DNA from: Elusimicrobia bacterium RIFOXYA2_FULL_47_53
GTDB lineage: Bacteria; Elusimicrobiota; Endomicrobiia; Endomicrobiales; XYA2-FULL-47-53
Length of the DNA: 64,000 nucleotides
Direction of reading: 5' to 3'
Assembly (NCBI GenBank): GCA_001800315.1
Contig: MGVE01000001.1
Coordinates: forward strand, 124,001 to 188,000
The translations under genes were made by a program, and so were the position numbers. How positions within the stretch are numbered: position 1 is the first letter of the stretch; each line of letters starts with the position of its first letter. Of the stretch, positions 17,755-26,150 are shown piece by piece. The notes below the pieces were generated by a model that did no database searches, was not told where the DNA came from, and was given only the letters and a program-made list of their open reading frames with translations.

Positions 17755-18288
17755 TTATTTGGAGAGCTTTTTTGAGGGAGTTTTGGAGCCTTTCGGCGCC
17801 GCTTCTTTTAAGAGGGTTTCAATGGCCTCATCCCAATGGTTTACATACTCAGGATCGTAACCCGCGTAATTAGAGTGCACTTCCCCGGCCTTGTTAATTA
17901 TGAAAAATGAAGGTATACCTCTAACTTCGTAGTAGGCCGAAGCTTTTCTATCGTCAAACAAAACCGTGTATTTCATGGAATTCTTCTCAATAAACTTTCT
18001 TATCGCGGGGGTGTTCCCCTCAAGGTTTATGCCGTAAAATTCCACATCTTTCCCTTTGTATTTATCATAAAGCTTTTCAACCGCCGGTATGGAAGCTCTG
18101 CAGGGCGGGCACCAGGAAGCCCAGAAATCAATAAAAACTACCTTTCCGCGGGCTTCGGAAAGAGTAACTTTTTTTCCGTTTACATCAAGAAGAGTAAAAT
18201 CCGGAGCTTTAATATTTTCGGCGAACGCAAACGAGGCAAGAGACGCCATGGTAATCGCCGCGGCAATAACCGTTTTAAAGTAAAGCAT
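17755..18288 (-). CDS. TlpA-like exported thiol-disulfide oxidoreductase
   Basis: This 177-residue protein has a signal peptide or anchor (about 1-23, ending AFA-EN) and one TlpA/ResA-type thioredoxin fold. The active-site pair Cys60/Cys63 lies in WASWCPPC, the cis-proline loop is RGIPSFFI, and the tail is Lys/Ser-rich. It probably acts outside the cytoplasmic membrane on cytochrome c or other periplasmic disulfides. It overlaps trxA by 14 nt and precedes trxB by 1 nt. No CcdA/DsbD electron-relay protein is visible nearby. Confidence 0.88.
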   Translation of the reverse strand: MLYFKTVIAAAITMASLASFAFAENIKAPDFTLLDVNGKKVTLSEARGKVVFIDFWASWCPPCRASIPAVEKLYDKYKGKDVEFYGINLEGNTPAIRKFIEKNSMKYTVLFDDRKASAYYEVRGIPSFFIINKAGEVHSNYAGYDPEYVNHWDEAIETLLKEAAPKGSKTPSKKLSK

Positions 18289-18595
18289 CTATAACCTTCT
18301 TTAGTTCAATTTTAGGTTTAAAACCGACTATCTTTTGCACCGGTTTCCCGTCTTTGAAAATCAAAAGAGAGGGAATGGAAGTTATCTGAAACTTGCTTGC
18401 CAGGTCTAAATTCTCGTCCGTGTTTAGTTTCGCGACTTTAAGCTTGCCCGCGTATTCGGAGGCAAGTTCGGCCACTACAGGGGCAATCATTTTGCACGGC
18501 CCGCACCAGGGAGCCCAAAAATCCACTAAAACCGGCAACGCGCTTTTGCTGACTTCCGCCTCAAAATTGCTCTGATTAAGCTCAATCTCTGCCAT
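18275..18595 (-). CDS. trxA: Thioredoxin
   Basis: This is a cytoplasmic dithiol carrier. The 106-residue protein is a canonical thioredoxin with the redox pair Cys31/Cys34 in WAPWCGPCKM and the cis-Pro in TSIPSLLIF. A strong GGAGGAAAT ribosome site sits just before the ATG, and a near-consensus promoter lies at 18623-18651. It is the first gene of the trxA-tlpA-trxB-polA-coaE run. Confidence 0.97.
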   Translation of the reverse strand: MAEIELNQSNFEAEVSKSALPVLVDFWAPWCGPCKMIAPVVAELASEYAGKLKVAKLNTDENLDLASKFQITSIPSLLIFKDGKPVQKIVGFKPKIELKKVIDALL

Positions 18596-18622
18596 ATTTC
18601 CTCCGACGGTATTTGATGCGCC

Positions 18623-18651
18623 ATTTTACCAAAGTATGAGGATGTTGTCAA
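18623..18651 (-). promoter_or_regulatory. Sigma70-type promoter of trxA operon
   Basis: Minus-strand -35 TTGACA (18646-18651), 17-nt spacer and -10 TAAAAT (18623-18628), 11 of 12 consensus positions. It lies about 27 nt ahead of the trxA ATG and separates the redox/replication genes from the histidine-kinase cluster upstream. Confidence 0.87.
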
Positions 18652-18721
18652 CTTTTTGGTGTTTCGTTAATCATCCGACAGTGCCGTGTTTTGATGGTAA
18701 AGATTTCACCGGTTAAGTTGA

Positions 18722-18802
18722 GTCACCCTGAACAAAGTGAAGGGTCTGGCTTTTCATACTACGACGAGATTCTTCGTCCGCCGCGGCGGACTCAAGAATG
18801 AC
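18722..18802. repeat. REP-like double-hairpin intergenic repeat
   Basis: An ~80 bp palindromic unit begins gtcaccctgaac and ends caagaatgac, so its ends are complementary (gtca/tgac). It contains an accct/agggt hairpin and an attctt...aagaat hairpin enclosing tccgcc/ggcgga. It lies between the kinase at 18843 and the trxA promoter and has no coding potential. It is of the widespread GTCATTCTGAG-type class and differs from the element at 5936. Confidence 0.6.
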
Positions 18803-18842
18803 TGCGACGCCTGGTGTTTCGCGAAATGCAGGGACGGCGTTT

Positions 18843-21506
18843 TCAGCCGGCAGCCCTACCGGAGCCTGCTTTTCCGTCCAATGTGTCTCTAACCTTATTC
18901 AGTATTTCTCCGATCTGATAGGGCTTTTGGATAAAAACAGAACCGCCGTTTTTGACGAGATCCTGCGACTTTGCGTCCTGATTCATCCCTGAGGAGAATA
19001 TGACTTTTACCTCCGGATTAATCTCTTTCAGCTTTACATAAGTTTCATAACCGGACATTTTAGGCATGATCATATCAAGAATAACCAGTCCAATCTTTGA
19101 TGAGTTGCTTTTATAAATTTCCGCCGCTTCCAGTCCGTTTTCCGCGAGCATAACCTTATACCCGTAAGTTTCAAGCATGTTTTTCGCGAAGGACCTTATG
19201 TATTTCTCGTCATCGGCGATCAGGATGGTTTCGCTGCCTCTTGGAATTTCACCGGGTTTTTTCTGGGGTTCCTCTTTAACTTCATTAGACATGCTGGCAG
19301 GAATATATATTTCAAAAGTTGAACCTTCCCCGGGTTCGCTGTAGACATTTATAAAGCCGTTATGGCTCTTTATGATGCTGTAAGCCATAAATAGCCCTAG
19401 CCCCACTGATTTGTCGTTGTCCTTTGTGGTGAAGAACGGTTCAAAAAGCTTATCTCTGGTTTTCGCGTCAATGCCCTGTCCGGTGTCGGTAATGGAAAGC
19501 GTAACATAGGAGCCGGGTTTTATATCGGTATGCTGTCTGGCCAGGTCATCGGTTATCATGCTTATGCCGGTGATTAAAACAAGTTTTCCGCCTGATGGCA
19601 TGGCCTCTTTTGAATTTATACATATATTCATGAGGGCCTGCTGGATCTGGGAAGCGTCGGCGTCAATGGCGGGAAGCCCGGAATAGAGATTGTTCTCAAC
19701 TTCAATATTTTTGTCAAAAGTAGAGGAAATTATCTTTAAAGTTTCTTTTACTATCTGGTTAAGGTTCACGCTGTGAAGTTTGTATTTGCCCCCCCTGGCA
19801 AAAGTCAAAAGCTGGGTTGTCAGAGAAGCGGCACGCCGGGCGTTATCTTCAATTATCTGGATTCCTTCAAAAAACTTATTGTCGCTGGCGATATTGTTCT
19901 TTATAAATGAAGCATAGCCGAGAATTCCGGTTAAAAGGTTGTTAAATTCATGGGAAATGCCGCCGGCGAGCAGGCCCAGTGATTCCATTCTTTGAGACTG
20001 CAGCAGCTGGTGCTCTATCTTCTTTCTCTCGGTAACATCTCTGATTATGCAGCGGTATTCGGTTACATTGTTTTTTTTGTCTGTCACGGCGGTTCCCGAC
20101 AGCTGAATATATATCTGGTGCCCGTCCTTGAGTTTCAGCACCATCTCAAAGTCTTTTATAAAACCTTTAGAGCCGGCCAGGGCTTTAAAATTTACACATT
20201 CCGTATCGGAACAATTAAAGTCGTTAAAGAAATTAATGTTTCGTGCCTGCTCTATGGAATCTATCCTGAACAGGTCAAGGCCGCTGGGGTTTATGTCCGT
20301 AATCTCGCCGGCAGGTTTAAAAATAACAATGACATCCTTGGAGTCCTCAAACAGTTTTCTGTATTTCTCCTCTGATTTTCTAAGCGCTTCTTCCAGCACT
20401 ATTTTGTTTGTTATGTCTTCCGCTATTCCCAGAAGATACTGCGGGTTGCCGTTTTCGTCCAGTATAGGCAGTTTTTTAGTGTTTAGAATTTTCTTTTTTT
20501 TATCTTTTGTTATAATTGTTTCATCGGGGATCTCTAACATCTTTTTTGTTCTTATCACTTCTCTGTCTTTCTCTCTTAACTGGTCGGCTCTTTCCGCTGG
20601 AAAAATGTCGTAGTCATTTTTTCCGATGAGCGCGTTTTTCGGGTAGCCGAGGAGGTGTTCGGCTGCCTTATTGAACTGAACAAATTTAAAGTCCCGTGCG
20701 CTTTTTAAAAATATAGCGTGAGGTATGTTTTCAAAAATAGAATTTATCAGCGCATGGGAGTGCTGTATCTCGTCCTCATTTCTCTTTCGCTCGGTTATGT
20801 CGCGGGCTACAACCACGGCATGGGTTATGGACTTTGATTTTGTTCCCGCGTAGGGGTAGTATGAAACATCAAAGAATCTTTCCCCGGCTATCGGTAGTTC
20901 AACCCGCTCCTGATAATGCACCTCATGGCCGCCGAAACATTTATCAAGGTAAATCTTGGTGATGGATCTAAACATTTTATCGCCAAAAACATCCGAAACC
21001 GATTTTCCTATGAAATGCTCGCGTTTTTTATTGTGAGCGCTGATAAGCGACTCATTCACGGCCTCATAAATATAGTTGCGGCTTATCAGAGACATGAACT
21101 CTTTTGATGTGTTGATGATAAATTCATATTTTTTCCAGGTGTCCTCAATGGAGAGATGCTGGGTAATGTCCTGTCCCGAGCAGAAAATAGAAGAAATCTT
21201 TCCGCTTTCGTCGCTCTGCGAAATCAAATTCCATAGAAATATTTTCTCGGCCCCCGTTTTAGTTAAAAAAGGAGTCTCAAAGCTTTCCGACGAGCTTTCC
21301 CTGGAACGAAACATTCTTTTAAGTATGTCATGAGACTCCGCCCTGGCCCTTTCCGGCATAAGGTCAAAAACAAAGCTTCTGCCGAGAATATCCTTTTCAT
21401 TGTATCCGAGGATTCCCTTCGCCGCGTGATTGGCAAAGGTCACATTGAGCCCGGAATCAATGATAATAAAAGCTGAGCCGATTTTGTTAAAATGATGAAG
21501 TTCCAT
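18843..21506 (-). CDS. Hybrid histidine kinase, four PAS domains plus receiver
   Basis: This 887-residue, apparently soluble sensor kinase has no membrane segment. Domains in order: four PAS units (about 5-115, 125-240, 250-370, 380-495); a HisKA dimerisation helix with the phospho-acceptor His519 in GGISHEFNN; a HATPase domain (about 600-735; NICINSKEAM N-box, TDTGQG, GLGLFMAYS); and a C-terminal receiver (about 758-880) with Asp811 (LVILDMIMP) and Lys861. The signal is probably cytoplasmic, such as redox, oxygen or a small molecule; no cofactor residue is identifiable. It starts 11 nt after another hybrid kinase, so the two are likely co-transcribed. Confidence 0.9.
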   Translation of the reverse strand: MELHHFNKIGSAFIIIDSGLNVTFANHAAKGILGYNEKDILGRSFVFDLMPERARAESHDILKRMFRSRESSSESFETPFLTKTGAEKIFLWNLISQSDESGKISSIFCSGQDITQHLSIEDTWKKYEFIINTSKEFMSLISRNYIYEAVNESLISAHNKKREHFIGKSVSDVFGDKMFRSITKIYLDKCFGGHEVHYQERVELPIAGERFFDVSYYPYAGTKSKSITHAVVVARDITERKRNEDEIQHSHALINSIFENIPHAIFLKSARDFKFVQFNKAAEHLLGYPKNALIGKNDYDIFPAERADQLREKDREVIRTKKMLEIPDETIITKDKKKKILNTKKLPILDENGNPQYLLGIAEDITNKIVLEEALRKSEEKYRKLFEDSKDVIVIFKPAGEITDINPSGLDLFRIDSIEQARNINFFNDFNCSDTECVNFKALAGSKGFIKDFEMVLKLKDGHQIYIQLSGTAVTDKKNNVTEYRCIIRDVTERKKIEHQLLQSQRMESLGLLAGGISHEFNNLLTGILGYASFIKNNIASDNKFFEGIQIIEDNARRAASLTTQLLTFARGGKYKLHSVNLNQIVKETLKIISSTFDKNIEVENNLYSGLPAIDADASQIQQALMNICINSKEAMPSGGKLVLITGISMITDDLARQHTDIKPGSYVTLSITDTGQGIDAKTRDKLFEPFFTTKDNDKSVGLGLFMAYSIIKSHNGFINVYSEPGEGSTFEIYIPASMSNEVKEEPQKKPGEIPRGSETILIADDEKYIRSFAKNMLETYGYKVMLAENGLEAAEIYKSNSSKIGLVILDMIMPKMSGYETYVKLKEINPEVKVIFSSGMNQDAKSQDLVKNGGSVFIQKPYQIGEILNKVRDTLDGKAGSGRAAG

Positions 21507-21517
21507 AAGTTTTCCGC

Positions 21518-24500
21518 TTAATTCAGCACTTCTCTTACTTTTTTTAAGAGGTCAAACGGTGAAAACGGTTTTTGAATAAAATGGCTGTTCTCAATCTTCG
21601 CTACTTCTTCGGCGATATTCGGGAAACCCGAAAAAACTATTATTTTAGTGCTCTTATCGTTTCGCCGTATAGTTCTGGCGAGGTCGGTTCCGTTTATTTT
21701 AGGCATTACGGCGTCGCTTAAAAAAAGTTTCAGCCCCTTATTCATGTTTTCCTGATATAATCTCATGGCTGTTTCGCCGTCCATAGCCTCAATGACCCGG
21801 TAACCCTGTTCTTTCAGCACCCTTGATGTCAGGTTCATTACCGTAACATCATCCTCGGCGAGTAAAATAGTCTCGTTCCCCTTGGTATAGTCTACAATAT
21901 TATCAGCGACTTGAGTAGTGTCTTCTGCCGCTTCAGCCGCGGGAAGATATATTTTAATTGTAGTCCCCTTGTTAAGCTCGCTGGAAATGATTATGTTGCC
22001 TCCGCTCTGCTTAATGATGCCAAAGCAGGTCGCCAATCCCAGTCCGGTGCCTTTTCCTTTCTCTTTTGTGGTAAAAAACGGCTCAAAAAGATGATTTTTA
22101 ACTTCCTCGCTCATTCCGGAACCATGGTCCGTGACACTCAATAACACATAGTTGCCGGGTGGAATGTCTCCCATAAGATCAAAAATAGGAGCCGTGATTT
22201 TCACATTTGAAGTCGCGAGCTCTATAGTGCCTCCGTTTTGCATGGCGTCTTTGGCGTTAATAACAAGATTTGTAAGCACCTGATCAATCTGTGACGGGTC
22301 AACATTTACATTTTTCAAGCCGGTATCCAGGTTCAGGTCCAGCCGGTTGCCCGCGCCGATGAGTTTATTCAGCATTTTTTGTATATTAAGAATCAGAGTG
22401 TTTATGTTTATAACGGATGGATTTAATGTCTGTCTGCGCGAAAAGGCAAGAAGCTGTTTTGTGAAAACAGAAGCCCTTTCGGCGGTTAAAAATATTTCCT
22501 TCGCGTCTTCATGAGCCGGATCGGCTTCATTTAGGGTATTTAACAGGAGCTGCGAATAGCCGATTATCGGCGTCATCAGGTTGTTGAGGTCATGGGCCAC
22601 GCTTCCGGCCAGCCTGCCGACGGTTTCAATTTTCTGAGATTGAAATAACTGCATTTCAAGCTTAGTATGCTCAATAGAGTTAATGAATACCTCTCCCAAG
22701 AGGCTCAAAAGCGAGAAATCCCTGTGGTCAAACGGGTTCTTTGGATAAAATGAGGCGAATCCGTAAAAACCTCTTAAGGTATCTTTGAAATACATTGGTA
22801 GCATTGTAATGAATTTAATAGTCTGCTCTCCGCTTTCCGCCAAAAACTTCAGGTCGTCCTGGGAGATAAGGTTGTTTTCGGTAAGGTTCATGCTGACATA
22901 TTCATCCCTCTTGAAAAAATTCATCAGCCATTGAATGTCTTTAACCTCAAGGAGTTTGCTGAAGGACAGCCCCGCATCGTTGTGCGGAGGAGTTGAAGCG
23001 AATAACTCTGCTTTTGTGATTGAAGTATTGAAAAGGTATAAAAACGAATGTTCAATGGAAAAAAATCTGGAGATCTTACCGAGCGAAGCAGCCAGTTCGG
23101 TGTTAATTTCGCCAGAGCGGATGTTGATGAATTTAGCGGAAATCTCAGAGACCTTCTGTTCAAATTCAAGGCGCTGCTTTAACGCTTCTTCGGTTTTTTT
23201 TCGTTCAATAACACCGGCCAGGGTATTCGCTATTGCGGTTAAAAAAGCAATGTCATTTTCATTGTATTTGTAGCCATGAGCGAGGTAAAGGTTAATAACG
23301 CCGAGCATTTTTTCGCCAGAAATAATCGGCACGCAATAGTGGCCGTGATCGTGGATTCCCGGGTAATTTACGGAATGTCTGGCATCCAGGGCGCTTGAAA
23401 ATACAACCTTTTTTTCTTTAGCGGCTATCCCGCAGAGGCACTTGCCGAAGGGAAGTGAGGAACAGCTGGTTAACAAAGAATCGCTGAGCCCGGTCTGGGT
23501 CTTCATTATCAGGGTTTCGCCGGATTCGTTTGCAAGGAAAATGCAGCCCTTGGACTCAAGGGAAAGCCAGGAAACGGAGATTATAATGGAAAGCGCTTCC
23601 TCAAGCAGCTTGTCAATGGATATATTTTCAAGAGATTTTGACAGCAGGTTGTTTATTGCTGATTCTGTCTCGTAATTTCTAATCACCTTTTCCTGGTATT
23701 CAAATCTCTGAGTTATATCTTTTTGCATGCCCCGGTACCCAATAAGTTCTCCGGATTCGGATAACATAGGCATGGCGTTGGATTCATGGATTTGAACGCG
23801 CCCGCTTTTATGGATATTTCTGCAGACAATATTTTTAAAAACAACTTTATTCTCAAACCCCTTAAAAAGCTCCGGCGCAAGGTTTTTTCTGTCACCTTCC
23901 GTGAAAAAGTCATAAAAATATTTTCCAATAACCTCTTCTCGGCTATAGCCAAGAATATCAAAAACAGTGTCGTTGGAATATGTGTATTTTCCTGCGGCGT
24001 CAACTTCCCATATCCACTCGCCGGAAAGTTCCGACAGCTGTCTGAAACGCTCCTCCGAGTATCTCAGGCGGCTCTCTGCTTTCTTGAACTCCGATAAATC
24101 TTCTCCTGAACTGAGTATGGCATAAGTGTCGCCGTTATTGTCTTTCAGCAGGCTGTTGTGCCATAAAAATTCCTTTTCCGAACCATCTCTGCGGAGGATG
24201 GAATTTTCATGATACTCGTATTTCCCCAAATCACCGTTAAAAAGGGTGTCAATTGCTGAAATTATGCCGGCCCTTGACTTTTCTGGGATAAAAAGCGCTG
24301 CCCAGTCTTTTCCAATGACTTCATTGGGGTCAGAGAATCCCAGTATTTCCACGCCCTTTTTGTTTATGCTGGATATTTTCCCGTCTCTGCCGATAGTTAT
24401 GATAAATGAGCCAGAGACTTCAAACAGGTTGTTATTTTTACTCAGTTCCCTGGCAAGAGTTGACTCGGCGATAATGTTTTTTTTGAATATTATATACAAA

Positions 24501-24706
24501 GCCGCTGAGTAACCGGAAATAAAAACGATGGCAAGAATCCTCATCCATAAAATATCAACATCACCAGTAAATATTGTCTGAACGAAATTGCCTTCCTTTA
24601 AAATAACGGTGTCAAACAACGAGTCCAGTATCCAGTAGAGCAGGGACGCTGCCAGCGCGGTAATAGACAAAAAAATGAGAGTTTTCCTTTTATCGTGTTT
24701 TTTCAT
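21518..24706 (-). CDS. Membrane-anchored hybrid histidine kinase (PAS-PAS-GAF-GAF-HK-REC)
   Basis: This 1062-residue kinase has two N-terminal membrane helices (about 10-28 and 54-74). Two PAS domains follow (about 92-208 and 215-335), then a GAF domain (about 355-500) rich in cysteine (SLPFGKCLCGIAA, HGHYCVP) and a second GAF-like region (515-685). HisKA carries His705 in GSVAHDLNN, then comes HATPase (GTGLGLATCFGI), and a C-terminal receiver has the phospho-Asp998 in FLSDAVMP. A GAGGAGAAA ribosome site precedes the ATG. It is tandem with the kinase at 18843 and downstream of the TPR/HEAT, PorV-like and surface-protein genes, suggesting that it belongs to the same programme. Confidence 0.9.
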   Translation of the reverse strand: MKKHDKRKTLIFLSITALAASLLYWILDSLFDTVILKEGNFVQTIFTGDVDILWMRILAIVFISGYSAALYIIFKKNIIAESTLARELSKNNNLFEVSGSFIITIGRDGKISSINKKGVEILGFSDPNEVIGKDWAALFIPEKSRAGIISAIDTLFNGDLGKYEYHENSILRRDGSEKEFLWHNSLLKDNNGDTYAILSSGEDLSEFKKAESRLRYSEERFRQLSELSGEWIWEVDAAGKYTYSNDTVFDILGYSREEVIGKYFYDFFTEGDRKNLAPELFKGFENKVVFKNIVCRNIHKSGRVQIHESNAMPMLSESGELIGYRGMQKDITQRFEYQEKVIRNYETESAINNLLSKSLENISIDKLLEEALSIIISVSWLSLESKGCIFLANESGETLIMKTQTGLSDSLLTSCSSLPFGKCLCGIAAKEKKVVFSSALDARHSVNYPGIHDHGHYCVPIISGEKMLGVINLYLAHGYKYNENDIAFLTAIANTLAGVIERKKTEEALKQRLEFEQKVSEISAKFINIRSGEINTELAASLGKISRFFSIEHSFLYLFNTSITKAELFASTPPHNDAGLSFSKLLEVKDIQWLMNFFKRDEYVSMNLTENNLISQDDLKFLAESGEQTIKFITMLPMYFKDTLRGFYGFASFYPKNPFDHRDFSLLSLLGEVFINSIEHTKLEMQLFQSQKIETVGRLAGSVAHDLNNLMTPIIGYSQLLLNTLNEADPAHEDAKEIFLTAERASVFTKQLLAFSRRQTLNPSVININTLILNIQKMLNKLIGAGNRLDLNLDTGLKNVNVDPSQIDQVLTNLVINAKDAMQNGGTIELATSNVKITAPIFDLMGDIPPGNYVLLSVTDHGSGMSEEVKNHLFEPFFTTKEKGKGTGLGLATCFGIIKQSGGNIIISSELNKGTTIKIYLPAAEAAEDTTQVADNIVDYTKGNETILLAEDDVTVMNLTSRVLKEQGYRVIEAMDGETAMRLYQENMNKGLKLFLSDAVMPKINGTDLARTIRRNDKSTKIIVFSGFPNIAEEVAKIENSHFIQKPFSPFDLLKKVREVLN

Positions 24707-24800
24707 AATTTCTCCTCAATGCTGTCGGCATCCATGCAACGAAATCAGTGTTTTTGAAATGTATTACTGGCAAAATATAACAGCCATGATTCATCTAAGA

Positions 24801-26117
24801 TCATAATATCCATTCACCTTTTGTTTTTTCATCGTTTAAACAATTTAATATCTTTTCCTGATCCGAAGCGCTCAGAGATGTTTTATCAAAGTTTGTTCTG
24901 CCGGCCATTGTTTTAAAGTTCTTTAATACTTCTCTTTTTACGGTGCTATCGCTGTCGTTGTACAGGTCAAATAATATTTTAATCGTATCGGGATTGGCTA
25001 TCAGCGCCAGGGCACGCACAACATTGGATCTTATCTGAGGGTTCTCGTTTTTTGACATTTTTTTTAGAAAATCAAGCGCCGAGCCCGGCGCGTACTCATA
25101 GAGGTTTTGCGCCATCGCGGCGATTCTTTCCCGGGCCGATTCAAGAGCCGGAGAAGCAAATTCACCGGTGCTTATGTCTCCGTCAAGAATTTCAAGAATC
25201 CTGGCCTGCTGCTGGTGAAAAAAAGCTTCCTGTGGGGCGGCATTCCTGCCGTATTTAGCTATCATTTCGGAACGGAGCCTTTCTTCAATCTGCCTGGTTT
25301 TCTGCTCCAGTTCTATTTTAAGCCTTTCTTCTTCCTTCCTTGATCTTTGCTTAAGTTCAACCCTGAACTGCTCGGCGATCTGATGCTCGTATTTGATTTT
25401 CTCTTTATGTTTTTCAAGTTCAATAGATACATTGTTCTTTTCTTTAGAAAGCGTTTTAAACTCCTCTTCAACCTTTAACAGGCTGGCCCTTACTTTTTTC
25501 AGGGAAATTGATTCAATTATCAGGGAGGCCAAAAGAACAATAAACCCGAGAAAGAAAACGGACGCGGCTCCCGCAAAAATAAAAAAGTATCTTATCTTGT
25601 AATCATTTGACTTGTCCCGATAAACCGCGTTAAGAGGCGCCCTCTGCTCGGCCGTTCGCTTCACGGGAGCTTCCGCCTTTACCGCCGGCTTATACTGTTT
25701 TGTAACCTGAGTCTGCGGTTCAGGATAGCTTTTTCGCTCTTTTGATTCTCCCGGTTTATTGTATTCCTGGGCGGTGTTCATCAGGTCGTTCGTAAGCTTG
25801 TATAATTCCTGAACCCTCTGGTTTTGCGGAGCGAAAGCGTTCGCTCTGCTGATGTATTCCAGGGCCTGCCTGTAGTTTCTGTTCATGTGAGCCTGGGTCG
25901 TAGCCTCAATAAGTATTTTAATAATAAATTCCCGAATTTTGGCGTTAGAAGGGTCTAATTTTTGAGCCTTTTCAAGATTTTCAACGGCTTCAGCGAAATT
26001 ACCCTGCAGATATTTCTCGGTACCGGCGTTGAAATACAAATTGGAATCTTCCGATGAGAATATCGTCCCGAGCGAGAAAAAAATAATTAAAATAATTGAA
26101 GCGGTTATTTTTATCAT
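24801..26117 (-). CDS. TPR / transmembrane / coiled-coil / HEAT-repeat scaffold protein
   Basis: This 438-residue protein belongs to no single family I recognise. It has an N-terminal signal or anchor (1-20) and TPR repeats (about 25-120; YFNAGTEKYLQGNFAEAVEN, YRQALEYISRA). A Pro/Lys-rich linker (120-170) and one strong membrane helix (about 175-202) follow. A charged coiled coil (205-310; EEEFKTLSKEKNN and ERLKIELEQKTRQIEERL) leads to C-terminal HEAT-like repeats (about 320-420; PQIRSNVVRALALIANPD). This predicts periplasmic TPRs and cytoplasmic HEAT repeats joined across the inner membrane. It follows the PorV-like TPR protein by 33 nt, so the two TPR regions could meet in the periplasm. 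Confidence 0.8.
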   Translation of the reverse strand: MIKITASIILIIFFSLGTIFSSEDSNLYFNAGTEKYLQGNFAEAVENLEKAQKLDPSNAKIREFIIKILIEATTQAHMNRNYRQALEYISRANAFAPQNQRVQELYKLTNDLMNTAQEYNKPGESKERKSYPEPQTQVTKQYKPAVKAEAPVKRTAEQRAPLNAVYRDKSNDYKIRYFFIFAGAASVFFLGFIVLLASLIIESISLKKVRASLLKVEEEFKTLSKEKNNVSIELEKHKEKIKYEHQIAEQFRVELKQRSRKEEERLKIELEQKTRQIEERLRSEMIAKYGRNAAPQEAFFHQQQARILEILDGDISTGEFASPALESARERIAAMAQNLYEYAPGSALDFLKKMSKNENPQIRSNVVRALALIANPDTIKILFDLYNDSDSTVKREVLKNFKTMAGRTNFDKTSLSASDQEKILNCLNDEKTKGEWIL

Positions 26118-26150
26118 AATATTAACCTCTTGGAGCCATATTGAGTCAAA

